Shown here piece after piece: positions 50,893-60,818 of a stretch of DNA of 64,000 nt (position 1 is its first letter; every line of letters starts with the position of its first letter). Made by a program: the position numbers and the translations under genes. Origin of the DNA: VRUE01 sp963742535 (GTDB taxonomy: Bacteria; Actinomycetota; Thermoleophilia; Solirubrobacterales; 70-9). Location: assembly GCA_963742535.1 (NCBI GenBank), contig CAVUMC010000002.1, forward strand, positions 868,001-932,000, in the 5' to 3' direction. Under the pieces are notes generated by a model. The model searched no databases. It was not told the DNA's origin and saw only the letters and a program-made list of their open reading frames with translations.

Positions 50893-53800
50893 GCGCGCGG
50901 CGCCCGCGAATTCCGATCGGGGCCCGCCGGCCTCGCTCGACGCTGGCCGTATGGCTGCTGGTCCTGCTCTTCCTCGCCTTCCTCGGCCGCGGTCTCGACG
51001 GCAAGCTGAAAGCAGCCTCGCTGCGGGTCGGGGGCACGGAGTCGAGCCGGGGCGACGCGATGCTGCACGAGCACTTCGGCGACTCGGCCCCCTTCGCGAT
51101 CCTCCTGCTGGGACCGGCCGCGGCGCTCGACCGCCAGGGACCGCGCCTGGTCGCGACCCTGCGGCGTGACGACCCGCGGCTGACGACGGTCTCTCCCTGG
51201 GACCGCGGCGCCGGACTGGAGCGGCTGCGGCCCAACCCGCGCACCGCGCTGCTGCTGGTCGACTTCCACGTCTCCGCCGACGTCGCGATGAGGACGACGG
51301 TGCCGCGGCTCGAAGGGATCGTGGAGCGCAGTACCGGCCCGCCCGTGAGAGCGCGCACGGCCGGCTACGCGACGGTGGCGAGGGCGATCCAAGAAGCGTC
51401 GGTGGAGATCACCCGAAAAGGCGAGCTGATCCTGGCGCCGATCCTCCTCGTCGTCTTGTTGCTGATCTTCCGCTCGCCGGTGGCGGCGGCGATCCCGCTC
51501 GTCTTCGGCGCGATGACGGTGATCGGCGCCAGGGGCCTGGTCTCACTCATTGCCGGCTCCGTCGACATCAGCGGCTTCGCGCTCAGCATCGCGACGATGA
51601 TCGGCCTGGCGCTTGGGGTCGACTACGCGCTGCTGATCGTCTCCCGCTTCCGCGAAGAACTCGCCCGCGGCGCCGACCCGGTCGAGGCCGCGACGCTGAC
51701 CCGAATGACGGCCGGGCGGACGACCGTCTTCGCCGGGGCGATCCTCTTGACGGCGGTCTTGGTCGCCGTCTGCATCGTCCCCGGGATCCTGCTGGTCTCG
51801 CTCTGCGCGACGGTCGCGCCGGCGATCGTGCTCGCCGTTGCCGGGCCCTGGATCGCCGGACCGGCGATCCTCGTCCTGCTCGGCCGCAACATTGACCGCT
51901 GGCGCATTGGCGACGCCGGGCCGACCCGCACCCGCTGGCTGAGGATCAGCCGCACCGCCCTGCGCAGCCCGGTCGCGGCGTGCCTGGCGATCGGGCTGGC
52001 ACTGGTGCTCATCGCTTCGCCCGCCGCCTCGCTTGCGACCGGGCCGGTGACGATCGAACAACTGCCGCACGACGACCCGGCCCGGCTCGACGTCGAAGCG
52101 GTGGAAGCGGCCGTTGGCGGTGGCTGGATCGCGCCCTCGGTGGTCGTCGCGGTCAACCAGGACGCACCGATCACCAGCGGTCGCCAGCTTGCCCAGCTCG
52201 ATCACTGGCAGGCCGCGGTGGCGCACCAGCCCGAGGTTGAAGCGGTGATCGGCCCCGGGCCCCTGGTCAAGCGGCTGGCCCCGTTGCGGCGCGCCAGCCG
52301 GCGCTTCTTCGGCGACGGGAAAGGACGCAGCGGGGCGGACAAAGTCGCCGCCAACCTGGACAGGGCCGGCGGGGCGCTGGCACGGCTTCGTCGCGGTCTG
52401 GGCCTCGCCAGCGAGGGAGCGCGGACGCTCGCGCTGGGCAGCGATCGGGCGCAGGAAGGGGCGGGCCTGCTCGCCGCTGGTCTCTCGCTTGCCACCGGCG
52501 GCGGCGCCAAAGCGCGGGGGGCCTTGCAGCGCTTCCGCCACGGCGCTCACCGCCTGGCAAGCGCCCAGCGCAGCCTCTCGCTGGGAGTGTCGGTCCTTGC
52601 CTTCAGCATCGACGAACTGGACTCCGAAGTCGGCCAACTGCGTCCGCGCGCGCGCCGTCTCGAGCGTAAACTGGCCGGCGCCGGCTCGCCGGTCGACGCG
52701 GCCGCCGCTGCGCAGACGCTCGAAAAGCTGCAGCTGGCCTGGCGCGAGCTGGGCAGCACCAGCGTCGGCAGCGGCGAACCTCACTTCGAAGCGATGGCGG
52801 GCGCGCTGCGCGAAGCGCTGTTCGCCGCCAGCGGCGAAGACCCGGTCAGCGCGACGCCCTACGCGCCCGAATACGGCGGCTTGCCCGCCGCGCTGGGGAG
52901 CCTCGAAGCGGCGCTCCGCGACGGCTCCCGGGAAGCCGGACAACTCGATTCGCAGCTGGCCAGCGTGGAGCAGTCGATCGGCCTGCTGCGCAGGCTGGCC
53001 GGGCGCCTGCAGGACGCCGTCGGCAGGCTGCGGGACGGCAGCGAGCGACTCGCCACGGGCTCGGATCGGATCGCCAGCGGCGCCGACAGGCTGAGCACGG
53101 GTCTCGGGCGGCTCGCCGGCGGCGCCCGGCGGCTCAACGTCGGCCTGGCGCGGCTGCGCGATGGCAACTCCCGGCTCGGGCGCGGTCTCTCTGTCGCCTA
53201 CCGGCGCACACAGCCGCTGGTCAGCGGGGCACAACGGGCGGAGGTGAAGGTGAGCAGCGCCCGCCACCGCCTGCGCCGCAGTTCGCCGGGCCTCTTCGAC
53301 TCCGGCTACTTCGTCCTCTCCGCCCTCGACGGTGCCCCGCCTTCCCGCCGGGAGCTGGCCAGCCAGGCGATCAACCTCTCCGGCGGCGGACAGGCGGCGC
53401 AGATCCTCGTCGTCGACGCCCAGAACAGCCCGGACGATCCGGCCGTGGCTGCGGCCAACGAACGGCTGCGGGCCAGTGCCAGGCGGCTGGCGGCGCGCAG
53501 CGGCATGGAAGTGGCGGTCACCGGCGGCGTCGCCCAGGGCAGCGATTACCTGCGCGCAACCGGCTCGCGACTGGCGCCCCTGGTCGTCGCGATCACGCTG
53601 ATTACCTTCCTGATCATGCTGATGATCTTGCGGGCACTGCCCCTGGCGGCCCTGGCGATCGGACTCAACCTCTTTGCCGTGGCGGCCGCCTTCGGCGTCC
53701 TCGAGCTCCTCACCCTGCTGCCCGAGGGCTGGCCCTTCGGCGGCACCCACCACATCGATCCGGTCAGCGCCGCCGGCATCTTCGGCGTCGTCTTCGGCCT

Positions 53801-54152
53801 CTCGATCGACTACGCCGTCTTCCTGCTGATGCGGATGCGCGAGGGCTGGGAGCGCTTCGCCGACAACGAAAAGGCGATCGCCCACGGCCTCGAGCGGACG
53901 GCCAGCGTGATCACGGGGGCGGCGACGATCATGGCGATCGTCTTCACCGTCCTCGCCACCGCACCGATCCAGAGTGTCGCCCAATTCGGAATCAGCCTCA
54001 CCGTCGCGGTCATGCTCGACGCGACCGTGATCCGCCTGATGCTGGTGCCAGCGCTGATGAAGCTGGCCGGGCCGCGCATTTGGTGGCTGCCGGCGCCGCT
54101 AGAGCGGGCCCTACCGCGCCTCAACCTGCACGGCGAGAGCGCCGTCCCTTAG
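50889..54152 (+). CDS. MMPL family (RND-type) transporter
   Basis: 1087 aa if it begins at CTG 50889, which overlaps the previous stop (CTGA) and has GGAG five bases ahead; the first ATG (51060) would drop the first membrane helix (STLAVWLLVLLFLAFLG). Two RND halves are visible, each with a cluster of helices: DISGFALSIATMIGLALGVDYALLIVSRFREEL and SAAGIFGVVFGLSIDYAVFLLMRMREG (the GxxxDY and FGLSIDY segments, quoted across residues). Between them lies a long Ala/Gly/Arg-rich helical region of about 400 residues. MMPL proteins export lipids, so the operon context suggests export of the isoprenoid product. Confidence 0.9.
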   Translation: MSARRPRIPIGARRPRSTLAVWLLVLLFLAFLGRGLDGKLKAASLRVGGTESSRGDAMLHEHFGDSAPFAILLLGPAAALDRQGPRLVATLRRDDPRLTTVSPWDRGAGLERLRPNPRTALLLVDFHVSADVAMRTTVPRLEGIVERSTGPPVRARTAGYATVARAIQEASVEITRKGELILAPILLVVLLLIFRSPVAAAIPLVFGAMTVIGARGLVSLIAGSVDISGFALSIATMIGLALGVDYALLIVSRFREELARGADPVEAATLTRMTAGRTTVFAGAILLTAVLVAVCIVPGILLVSLCATVAPAIVLAVAGPWIAGPAILVLLGRNIDRWRIGDAGPTRTRWLRISRTALRSPVAACLAIGLALVLIASPAASLATGPVTIEQLPHDDPARLDVEAVEAAVGGGWIAPSVVVAVNQDAPITSGRQLAQLDHWQAAVAHQPEVEAVIGPGPLVKRLAPLRRASRRFFGDGKGRSGADKVAANLDRAGGALARLRRGLGLASEGARTLALGSDRAQEGAGLLAAGLSLATGGGAKARGALQRFRHGAHRLASAQRSLSLGVSVLAFSIDELDSEVGQLRPRARRLERKLAGAGSPVDAAAAAQTLEKLQLAWRELGSTSVGSGEPHFEAMAGALREALFAASGEDPVSATPYAPEYGGLPAALGSLEAALRDGSREAGQLDSQLASVEQSIGLLRRLAGRLQDAVGRLRDGSERLATGSDRIASGADRLSTGLGRLAGGARRLNVGLARLRDGNSRLGRGLSVAYRRTQPLVSGAQRAEVKVSSARHRLRRSSPGLFDSGYFVLSALDGAPPSRRELASQAINLSGGGQAAQILVVDAQNSPDDPAVAAANERLRASARRLAARSGMEVAVTGGVAQGSDYLRATGSRLAPLVVAITLITFLIMLMILRALPLAALAIGLNLFAVAAAFGVLELLTLLPEGWPFGGTHHIDPVSAAGIFGVVFGLSIDYAVFLLMRMREGWERFADNEKAIAHGLERTASVITGAATIMAIVFTVLATAPIQSVAQFGISLTVAVMLDATVIRLMLVPALMKLAGPRIWWLPAPLERALPRLNLHGESAVP

Positions 54153-57100
54153 GAGGGCAATCGGCTCGCAGCGGTGGGTGGAGGGTGGCGACCTTGCCGT
54201 TCTGGCCTTCCAGTTCGATCGTCGCGCGCTGCGGTTCGCGGCAGACGTCAACCGAGTTCTGCAGCAGCCCCCGGCTGCCGCCCAGCATCGTCATCGTGAA
54301 CTTGCTCACCGGCGCATCGGGGAGGTCGTCGACGTTGGCGGTGACGCCGCCGTGCAAGGAGCCGATACGGCCGCCGAGCGCGAGGCGGAACTCGCCGTTC
54401 AGTTCGGCGACGAGATCGGGCAGGCGGTGGTTGGAGGAGCGCATGTAGACGGGGCCGACTAGCGGCTCGTCGAGCAGCGGCGTCCTCGCCACCGAGTGGC
54501 CGTAGATCGAGCCGGCCGGGCAAGTCTCTTCAGCGAACTGCTTGCGCGTACAGATGCCGCGGATGTGGTTGTTGTCAAGGAACTCGGCCGGCGGCATCGT
54601 CACCGCGATGCGGGCGATGTTGGCGCCCGCTTTCGGCATCCTCAGCACGGCCCGCAGCGCCGGGTGGGCGCGGCGGCTCGTCTTACCCAGCAGCCGCAGG
54701 TCGATCTTCGGGGCGAAGCCAAGACCCCCGCAGCCGCGCAGCTGGAACGGGTCGCTGAGGGAGGACATCTGGCCGGCCAGCGAGGTGGTCGTGCCGGTGC
54801 TGGCGGTCGGCTTGCAGCTGGTCGGGTTCAGGGTGAACTCGGAGCGGTCCATATTCACCGCGATCGTGCGCACGTCGAGCGGGACGCCCTGGAGGATGGT
54901 GGGCAGCCGATCGCTCTCAACCCCGATCTGGCCGCTCTCGAGGTCGACCCGCAGGGGGATGCGGACGACCACGTTGCCGAGGTCAAAGGGCCCGGCCACG
55001 GCGGGGACGATCGCTGCCAGAGAGAGCGGTGCACCCCGGTAGGGGCCGGCGAGGTAGACCCTGCCGTCGGCGTAGTAGGGATCGCTTCCGGCCCCGGCGG
55101 CGACGAGGACCGTGCCAACCCCGGAGCTGGCCGGGCAGGAGGGCTTGGCCTGCTCCTGATCGCCGGTCAGGTGCCGCGCCGCTTCGACCGCCACGTTGGC
55201 GCAGCGGGGCAGGCCGGCGAGGCGACCGAGCAGGCCGACCGGCGGCGTAACGGTGAGGTCGGCGATCCGCTGGGTGCCGTCTTCGCGGTGCAGCTTCATC
55301 ACGAACGGCGCGTAGGCGCCGGCGACGGGTTCGGTTGTGCCGGCATGGAATTCGGGCCGGTTTGGGGCCGCGGCTTCACTGTCCGCGCAGGGCGCGCCGT
55401 TCGGCCCTTCAGTGATCCGGTACGAGTCGGCCGGGTGCGCTGGCGGACCCGACTGCGGCGCCGACCAAGGGGTGAGGGTCGACTCAGTGAGGTAGGTGCC
55501 GCACTCCGACGGGGTGCGCAGGACGGCCCGCGGCCCGCCGAAGAAATCGAGCTTGAAATCTTCGACCGGCAGCTGGGGGTTGTCGGCAAAGGCGGCGGTG
55601 AGCTGGCCGTCGCCGGGATCGGTACGGATCTCGCCCGCGAGCTTCACCGCGGTGCCGGTCTCGCGGTCGTTGGCGGTCAGGTAGATCGCGAACAGCGCAT
55701 CGAAGGGGTTGTCGTGGGGCGCCGCGATGTAGATGCCGCCATGCAGGGCGTGGTCGGTCAGCGGCGTGACGATTTCGAGCGAGCCGACCTTGGCGCCGTC
55801 CGGGCATTGGGCCGGTGTTTCCCGGCCGAGGCCGATCTCGGCGGGCGTGCAGCCGATCAGCCCTTTGGCGCCGGCGGGATTGAGGATCAGGCCCTTTGCA
55901 GGGCTGATCACGACGTTTCTGAGGTCGGCGGGGTCGAGCTGACTCACATCGGTGTTCTGCTCCTGGTGGATGTCGACGTGCAGCCCGGTCGGCGAGTCGG
56001 CGGCGTGCGAGGTCGGCTGCCATTTGATCGAGGGGTGGAATTCGAGCTTCTCGCAGCCGGTGACTGGCGGCATCTGCGCGCTCGCCGTCGCGTATTCGCC
56101 CGGCATCTCCCAGGTGTCGGCGCGCACGCGGATGGGCAGCGGGCCACCGCACTGGGTGGGATTGCGCAGCAGGGCCATGTGCGGCGGGGGCTCGCATTGC
56201 AGCGGCTGGCATTCGCCCTGGTGTTCGACCGGGTCGCCCCAGATTTCCACCTGCAAGCCGACGATCTTCGCTTCCTCGGAGATGCTGGGGGTGATCGAGG
56301 TGGTGCCGAAGTCACCCGCCGCCCGCACGTGTGAGTCCGAGACCGTGTACGGGTTGACGATCGCGTAGCGACTCGAGACGCCTTCGGGCGAGGTTGTGTC
56401 GTAAAGCGCCTTGGTAGTCGTGGAGACGCCGCCTCCGAGGTATTCGACGGTGACCGTGCCGACGAGGTTCGCGGGGGTGCATTGCTGCGCCAGGGCGAGG
56501 AACCCCGGACACTTCGGCGGCGCCCCCGTGCCGGTGTTGCCGCTCGGCTGTTCGGTGATCAGGTTGTGGATGAAGCCGTCGAGGCTGCCGGCACTACCCC
56601 CGCCGCCGCTCGCCACGAAAGTGTGTTTGAAGCGGTAGGTGGTGATCATCGCGTAGGGGTGACCGCCGGCCTGCGTGTAGGGATGACCTTCTTCGTCGAC
56701 CGCTTCCATCGAGAACGATTCGATGCCGAAGGTCGCGAAGGATTCGTCGGCACCGACCAGCGTCCCGTTTGCGTTCTCGACAACGAAGCGGAAGTGGTAG
56801 GTCGTGTCGAGCGCCAGCTCCTCAAGCGGCACCTTTGCGGTGGTCGTGCTCGAGCCGGAGAGGCTCGCGGCACACGGTTCGACCGCCGCTTTGGCGTAGC
56901 CATCCTGCTGGAACGTCGCGTTGTCGACGTATTCCACCCAGCAGGTCGTCTCGAGCCCGACCGGGTTGATCTCGGCTTCCACCGTGGCGCTGTTCACGTG
57001 GGCATAGGCCCACTGGCGCGCGATCACCGCCACCGGCAAGGTGGTGAAGGTCTGGTCCGGTCCGAGGACGGTGCCGTGAGAGCTCGTCGCCACTGCCCGG

Positions 57101-58704
57101 AAGTGGTAGGTCGTTTCCCCCTCGAGCCCGGCGATGCTCTGCCCGACCGAGAGCGCTTTGAGGCCGGCGCCCAGCTCCGAGCTCGGCGTCGACCGCGTGG
57201 CCGCACCGGCATAGCCGTCTTCGGCGTAGTGGGCGGCATCGACGTATTCGAATCTGTAATCGGTGTCGAAGCCATGCGGGTTGATCTTCGCTCGCAGTTC
57301 GGCAGCGGTGTGTTCGATTTTCTGGGCCGACTGTTCGTCGATGGTCGGCGGCCCCTCGGTGGCGAAGGTGACGTCCTCGCGGTAGCCGAAGACACCCTTG
57401 GTGTAGGGGCTCGTGCCAGGGTTCCTCGCGGCGAGGCGGAAGTGGTACGTGGTCGACGGTTCGAGCCCGCTCAGATCAGCTGCGACGGCCGTCGCAGCTG
57501 GGTAGGGCGGGCCCGGAACACAGGGAGCACTCTGCCCATAGGTGGCGGTCCGGCCGTATTCGAATCGACATGTGGTGACTTCACCGCCCTCGGCGGGGTC
57601 GACCGCTCCGCTCAGGGTGGCGGTGGTTTCTTCGACCTCGGAGACCGGCTCAGCCGTCGCGTCGGGAACAATCGTGTTAGGGCTGTAGGAGTCGATCGAC
57701 CCGCCTTCGAAGTCGACGCCGTAGATGCGGCCGCTCTTCGGGTCAACGGCCAATACGGCGTAGGACGCTTCTTCGTCGACCTCGAAGCTTTCGAGCAGAT
57801 TGCCGCCGGAGTCGTATTCGTCAATCGCGTCGGCGTTGAACCCATACGAGATGTAGACGTGATCGCTGGCCCGGTCGACGGCGAGGCCAGCGGGCTGGGC
57901 GGCGTCCAGTTCGGCGACGAAGCTGCCGGAGGAATCGAACTTGACGACGCTCGTGCCGCCGAAGAGGGAGCCGTTGACGAGGTAGAGCGCGCCGCTGGAG
58001 TCGAGGTCGATCGAGCGCGGTTCGGAGATATGCGGGTCGGCGATTTGACCGAGGTAATGACCGGCTTCGTCGAAGCGGTCGATCACGTTGTGTTCGGCGT
58101 CGGCGACGTAGAGGTCGCCGTTCGCTTCGTCGACCGCCAGCGCGACCGGGGTGAAGCCTCCGTCCGGGGTGGCGCTGCCCGCCGCGCCACCGCACTCGCT
58201 GCCCGCGGGGGCAGGCTGGGCGGTGATCTGGCAGAAGAATTCGCCGTTGTCGTTGAAGCGGTCGACCAGCTGGTGGCCTGGGTCCGCGACGTAGACGTCG
58301 CCGCCGTTAGCGCCGCCGGAGGCATCAACGGCGAGGGCGCCGAGGGCGATCGCCGATTCTTCCTGCGCAAGGAAGGAGAATGACCCCTGCGGCGTGTCCG
58401 CTCCGCTGAAGCCGACCCCCGTGTAGGCGCCGCTTTCATCGAACTTGAAGACGTTGCTGATGAAGCCTTCCGCAGTGTTGCTGAATTTCACTTCGGCGAC
58501 ATAAACGTCACCCCCGCCCGCCGAGCCGTCGACGGCGACACCGAGAACGAACTGGAAGGGACCTTCCGGCACCGCCGAGCCGTCGAAGCTCCCTTCCGGG
58601 CTATGGACGACGTGGGCCGCGAGCGCGGTGGCGGCCGGCGCGAGCCAAGCGGCGACCGCGATGCAGAGCAAGGCGAGGATCCGCGTCGTGCAGCGAGGGC
58701 TCAT
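54121..58704 (-). CDS. Giant secreted NHL-repeat / fibronectin-III-like protein
   Basis: 1527 aa from ATG 58704, in an ATGA overlap with the upstream gene. The signal peptide is TRILALLCIAVAAWLAPAATALA. Residues about 30–370 are NHL-type propeller repeats (GDVYVAD, NDNGEFF, LDSSGALYLVN). Three or more fibronectin-III-like segments follow (ATLSGAVDPAEGG, TTYHFRLAARNPG, AEINPVGLETTCWVEYVD). The large C-terminal half repeats GCEKLEFHPSIKW- and GLPRCANVA-like segments. A cell-surface role is inferred. Its 3' end overlaps the convergent MMPL gene by 32 bases. Confidence 0.85.
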   Translation of the reverse strand: MSPRCTTRILALLCIAVAAWLAPAATALAAHVVHSPEGSFDGSAVPEGPFQFVLGVAVDGSAGGGDVYVAEVKFSNTAEGFISNVFKFDESGAYTGVGFSGADTPQGSFSFLAQEESAIALGALAVDASGGANGGDVYVADPGHQLVDRFNDNGEFFCQITAQPAPAGSECGGAAGSATPDGGFTPVALAVDEANGDLYVADAEHNVIDRFDEAGHYLGQIADPHISEPRSIDLDSSGALYLVNGSLFGGTSVVKFDSSGSFVAELDAAQPAGLAVDRASDHVYISYGFNADAIDEYDSGGNLLESFEVDEEASYAVLAVDPKSGRIYGVDFEGGSIDSYSPNTIVPDATAEPVSEVEETTATLSGAVDPAEGGEVTTCRFEYGRTATYGQSAPCVPGPPYPAATAVAADLSGLEPSTTYHFRLAARNPGTSPYTKGVFGYREDVTFATEGPPTIDEQSAQKIEHTAAELRAKINPHGFDTDYRFEYVDAAHYAEDGYAGAATRSTPSSELGAGLKALSVGQSIAGLEGETTYHFRAVATSSHGTVLGPDQTFTTLPVAVIARQWAYAHVNSATVEAEINPVGLETTCWVEYVDNATFQQDGYAKAAVEPCAASLSGSSTTTAKVPLEELALDTTYHFRFVVENANGTLVGADESFATFGIESFSMEAVDEEGHPYTQAGGHPYAMITTYRFKHTFVASGGGGSAGSLDGFIHNLITEQPSGNTGTGAPPKCPGFLALAQQCTPANLVGTVTVEYLGGGVSTTTKALYDTTSPEGVSSRYAIVNPYTVSDSHVRAAGDFGTTSITPSISEEAKIVGLQVEIWGDPVEHQGECQPLQCEPPPHMALLRNPTQCGGPLPIRVRADTWEMPGEYATASAQMPPVTGCEKLEFHPSIKWQPTSHAADSPTGLHVDIHQEQNTDVSQLDPADLRNVVISPAKGLILNPAGAKGLIGCTPAEIGLGRETPAQCPDGAKVGSLEIVTPLTDHALHGGIYIAAPHDNPFDALFAIYLTANDRETGTAVKLAGEIRTDPGDGQLTAAFADNPQLPVEDFKLDFFGGPRAVLRTPSECGTYLTESTLTPWSAPQSGPPAHPADSYRITEGPNGAPCADSEAAAPNRPEFHAGTTEPVAGAYAPFVMKLHREDGTQRIADLTVTPPVGLLGRLAGLPRCANVAVEAARHLTGDQEQAKPSCPASSGVGTVLVAAGAGSDPYYADGRVYLAGPYRGAPLSLAAIVPAVAGPFDLGNVVVRIPLRVDLESGQIGVESDRLPTILQGVPLDVRTIAVNMDRSEFTLNPTSCKPTASTGTTTSLAGQMSSLSDPFQLRGCGGLGFAPKIDLRLLGKTSRRAHPALRAVLRMPKAGANIARIAVTMPPAEFLDNNHIRGICTRKQFAEETCPAGSIYGHSVARTPLLDEPLVGPVYMRSSNHRLPDLVAELNGEFRLALGGRIGSLHGGVTANVDDLPDAPVSKFTMTMLGGSRGLLQNSVDVCREPQRATIELEGQNGKVATLHPPLRADCPPKGRRSRRAG

Positions 58705-60818
58705 CGACGCACCTCCGGCCGCGAGGGGTGACGGCGGGAAGTCTTGCGACCGTGACGGTGGCAGCGGCGATGCCCGGCGCGACGGGAGCAGCGCTGCCGC
58801 CGCGGGCGATGACTCGGCCCGGCCGTGACGGGAAGCGCGAGCGAGGGCGGCGAGGTGCTCGGGCCACGACAGCCTTCGTCCCCACACGGCGGGACGGGCG
58901 CCGGCGGTTCGGCGAAGCCGCCGCCGGCGCGAGCGTCGTAGAGGCTGACGTTTTCGCCGTCGATGTCGCGACCCACCAGCGCCTGCGGCGAGCGGAAGAA
59001 AACATCGAGGCCGTTGGGGGCGGCGTCGAGGAAGCGCGCGTTGCCGCTGAAGTCCCCGGATGAGATCAGGTGCAGCTGTCCGTCGCGGTACTCGTAGACG
59101 TCGGTGGTGTCGTTGACGTCCGCGGCGAGCAGCGGCTCCGCGGTGGTGAAGAAGACGCTGCCGTCGTCGAGGACGGAGTGGGACATCCAGCTGGCCGCAT
59201 TGCTTTGTTCGTAGCCGACGGCCGCCTGCAGGAAGGTCGAGCCATGCGCGGATCCCGACGAGCAGGAGACGCAGCTCAACTGCCCGTCGCCGGCGTCGTA
59301 GAGAAAGATCTCCTGGTAGGGCGTGCCGGATTCCGGGTCGGTGTTGTCGAACCCGGTCAGGGGCTCGGCGGAGGGAAAGGCGAGGAACCTGCCGTTGGGC
59401 GAGATGTTGGCGGTGAGACTGGCGGCCTTGTGGCTTGGCGTGACTTCCTGGAAGCCTTCCTGCCAGTCGGAGCTCTCTCCTCCCGATCGCCTGGCGACGA
59501 AGGTGACCTCACCGTTGTGGAGGAGGTAGAGGCTGCAGTGGGTCGGGGTCGCGAATGCGTGGCAGCCGCCGGGGGCGGCACCGGGGGCGAGCACGCCGTT
59601 GGCGACGAAGTACAGGTAGGAACCGTCTTCGCTGATCCCGCTCACGCCGCGCACGTCCGCGGCTTCGCCGGAGCTGACGGTGAGGTCAGTGAGCTGGCTG
59701 CTGCCGACGTCGTAGCGATAGAGGTCCGCCTTGCCGGCGGACGCGGTCGAGTCGGGAGTCAGCCTGCGCTCATCGCTGAAAAAGACGGCGGAGCCATCCG
59801 ACGTGGCGCGCCAGAACACACCGCCGCCGCTGAAGCCAGGGCCCTGCGAAGCGTCGACCTGAACTGTGCAGGCGAGCTCCGGCTGGCTGCACTCGCCGCC
59901 GCTGACCGCGCTCTGGGGCTGGTCGGCGTTCTCGCGCAGGTAGAGACTGCCCGCGGAGTAGAAGAAGATGCGGCGACCATCACTGGACATCGCACCGGTC
60001 AACGGCGCGAAGCCACTGCCCGAGACGCTCCCGCTGGGGATCGGATGGCCCGTCGCTTCGACGATCTCGCCGCTGGTGGGACTGCCGTCGGGCAGGTAGG
60101 TGAAGGAACGGACAACCCCGTCACTCCAGAGGTAGAAGTTGTACCCGCCCCCGGCCTCGTCGGTGAGTTTTGCTTCCTCGCCGAAGACGACGTGACTGAG
60201 ATCGTCGGAGGCATCCTGAAACTTGGCGTTGGCGGGGATCGCGTCAGGCGGAGTGACGTTGACGAGTTGGTTGGTACCGCTGGCCGCGTCGTGGACGAAG
60301 ACGTTGCGATAAGGGTCCGGTTCCCCCGGGACGACCGCCACCGGGCGCTTACAGCGCGCCGGTTCGCCCGCTTCGAACCAGCCCACTTCGAACATGTTCG
60401 CGCTGAGGTCCGGCGCGAAGAAGGCGTTCTGTTCGCAGGGACCTTCGAAGCGCGCAGCCCCCACGTTCTGTGGCACGACGGTTTCGGTCGACCAGTCCGC
60501 GGAGCCGCGCTTGGCGAGGTAGAAGAAAGCGCTCGAGGCGGCATCGGGGGCCGGGTTGGCGGTGTAGTAGGCGACCGCACCACCGGCGAGGGCCGCCCGT
60601 CCCGGCAGGTCAGGGTTGGCGACTACCGCGCCGCCGCTGACCAGCTCATAAGCGCGGCAGTCGGGCAGCTGGAGCGCACCCTGTTCGACCCGCTGCGCTT
60701 CGTTGATGCAAGCCCCCGACGCCACGGGAACCGGCCCACCGAGCATGCACAGCACGGCGAGGGCTGCGACGAGGGCCGGCGGCGAGAGCAGTGCCGCGGA
60801 GAAGGGACGGCGGCTCAC
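58701..60818 (-). CDS. Secreted TolB/WD40-like beta-propeller protein
   Basis: 705 aa from GTG 60818, forming GTGA with the previous stop; GTG 60833 is the longer alternative. The signal peptide is around LVAALAVLCMLGGPVPVASG. After CINEAQRVEQ and CRAYELVS the protein shows repeated blade-like units: SSDGRRIFFYSAGSLYL, TSDGSAVFFSDERRLTP, SEDGSYLYFVANGVL, SPNGRFLAFPSAEPL, LDDGSVFFTTAEPLL, each with the S-x-DG-x-x-x-FF pattern. A very basic C-terminal tail follows. Function unknown; second from last in the exported-protein operon. Confidence 0.85.
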   Translation of the reverse strand: MSRRPFSAALLSPPALVAALAVLCMLGGPVPVASGACINEAQRVEQGALQLPDCRAYELVSGGAVVANPDLPGRAALAGGAVAYYTANPAPDAASSAFFYLAKRGSADWSTETVVPQNVGAARFEGPCEQNAFFAPDLSANMFEVGWFEAGEPARCKRPVAVVPGEPDPYRNVFVHDAASGTNQLVNVTPPDAIPANAKFQDASDDLSHVVFGEEAKLTDEAGGGYNFYLWSDGVVRSFTYLPDGSPTSGEIVEATGHPIPSGSVSGSGFAPLTGAMSSDGRRIFFYSAGSLYLRENADQPQSAVSGGECSQPELACTVQVDASQGPGFSGGGVFWRATSDGSAVFFSDERRLTPDSTASAGKADLYRYDVGSSQLTDLTVSSGEAADVRGVSGISEDGSYLYFVANGVLAPGAAPGGCHAFATPTHCSLYLLHNGEVTFVARRSGGESSDWQEGFQEVTPSHKAASLTANISPNGRFLAFPSAEPLTGFDNTDPESGTPYQEIFLYDAGDGQLSCVSCSSGSAHGSTFLQAAVGYEQSNAASWMSHSVLDDGSVFFTTAEPLLAADVNDTTDVYEYRDGQLHLISSGDFSGNARFLDAAPNGLDVFFRSPQALVGRDIDGENVSLYDARAGGGFAEPPAPVPPCGDEGCRGPSTSPPSLALPVTAGPSHRPRRQRCSRRAGHRRCHRHGRKTSRRHPSRPEVRR

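Noticed and set aside
54496..58383. Two long plus-strand frames (612 and 633 codons) opposite the giant secreted protein
   Set aside because: Shadow frames in a GC-rich gene; they lack plausible starts and domains, while the minus strand has a signal peptide and NHL repeats.
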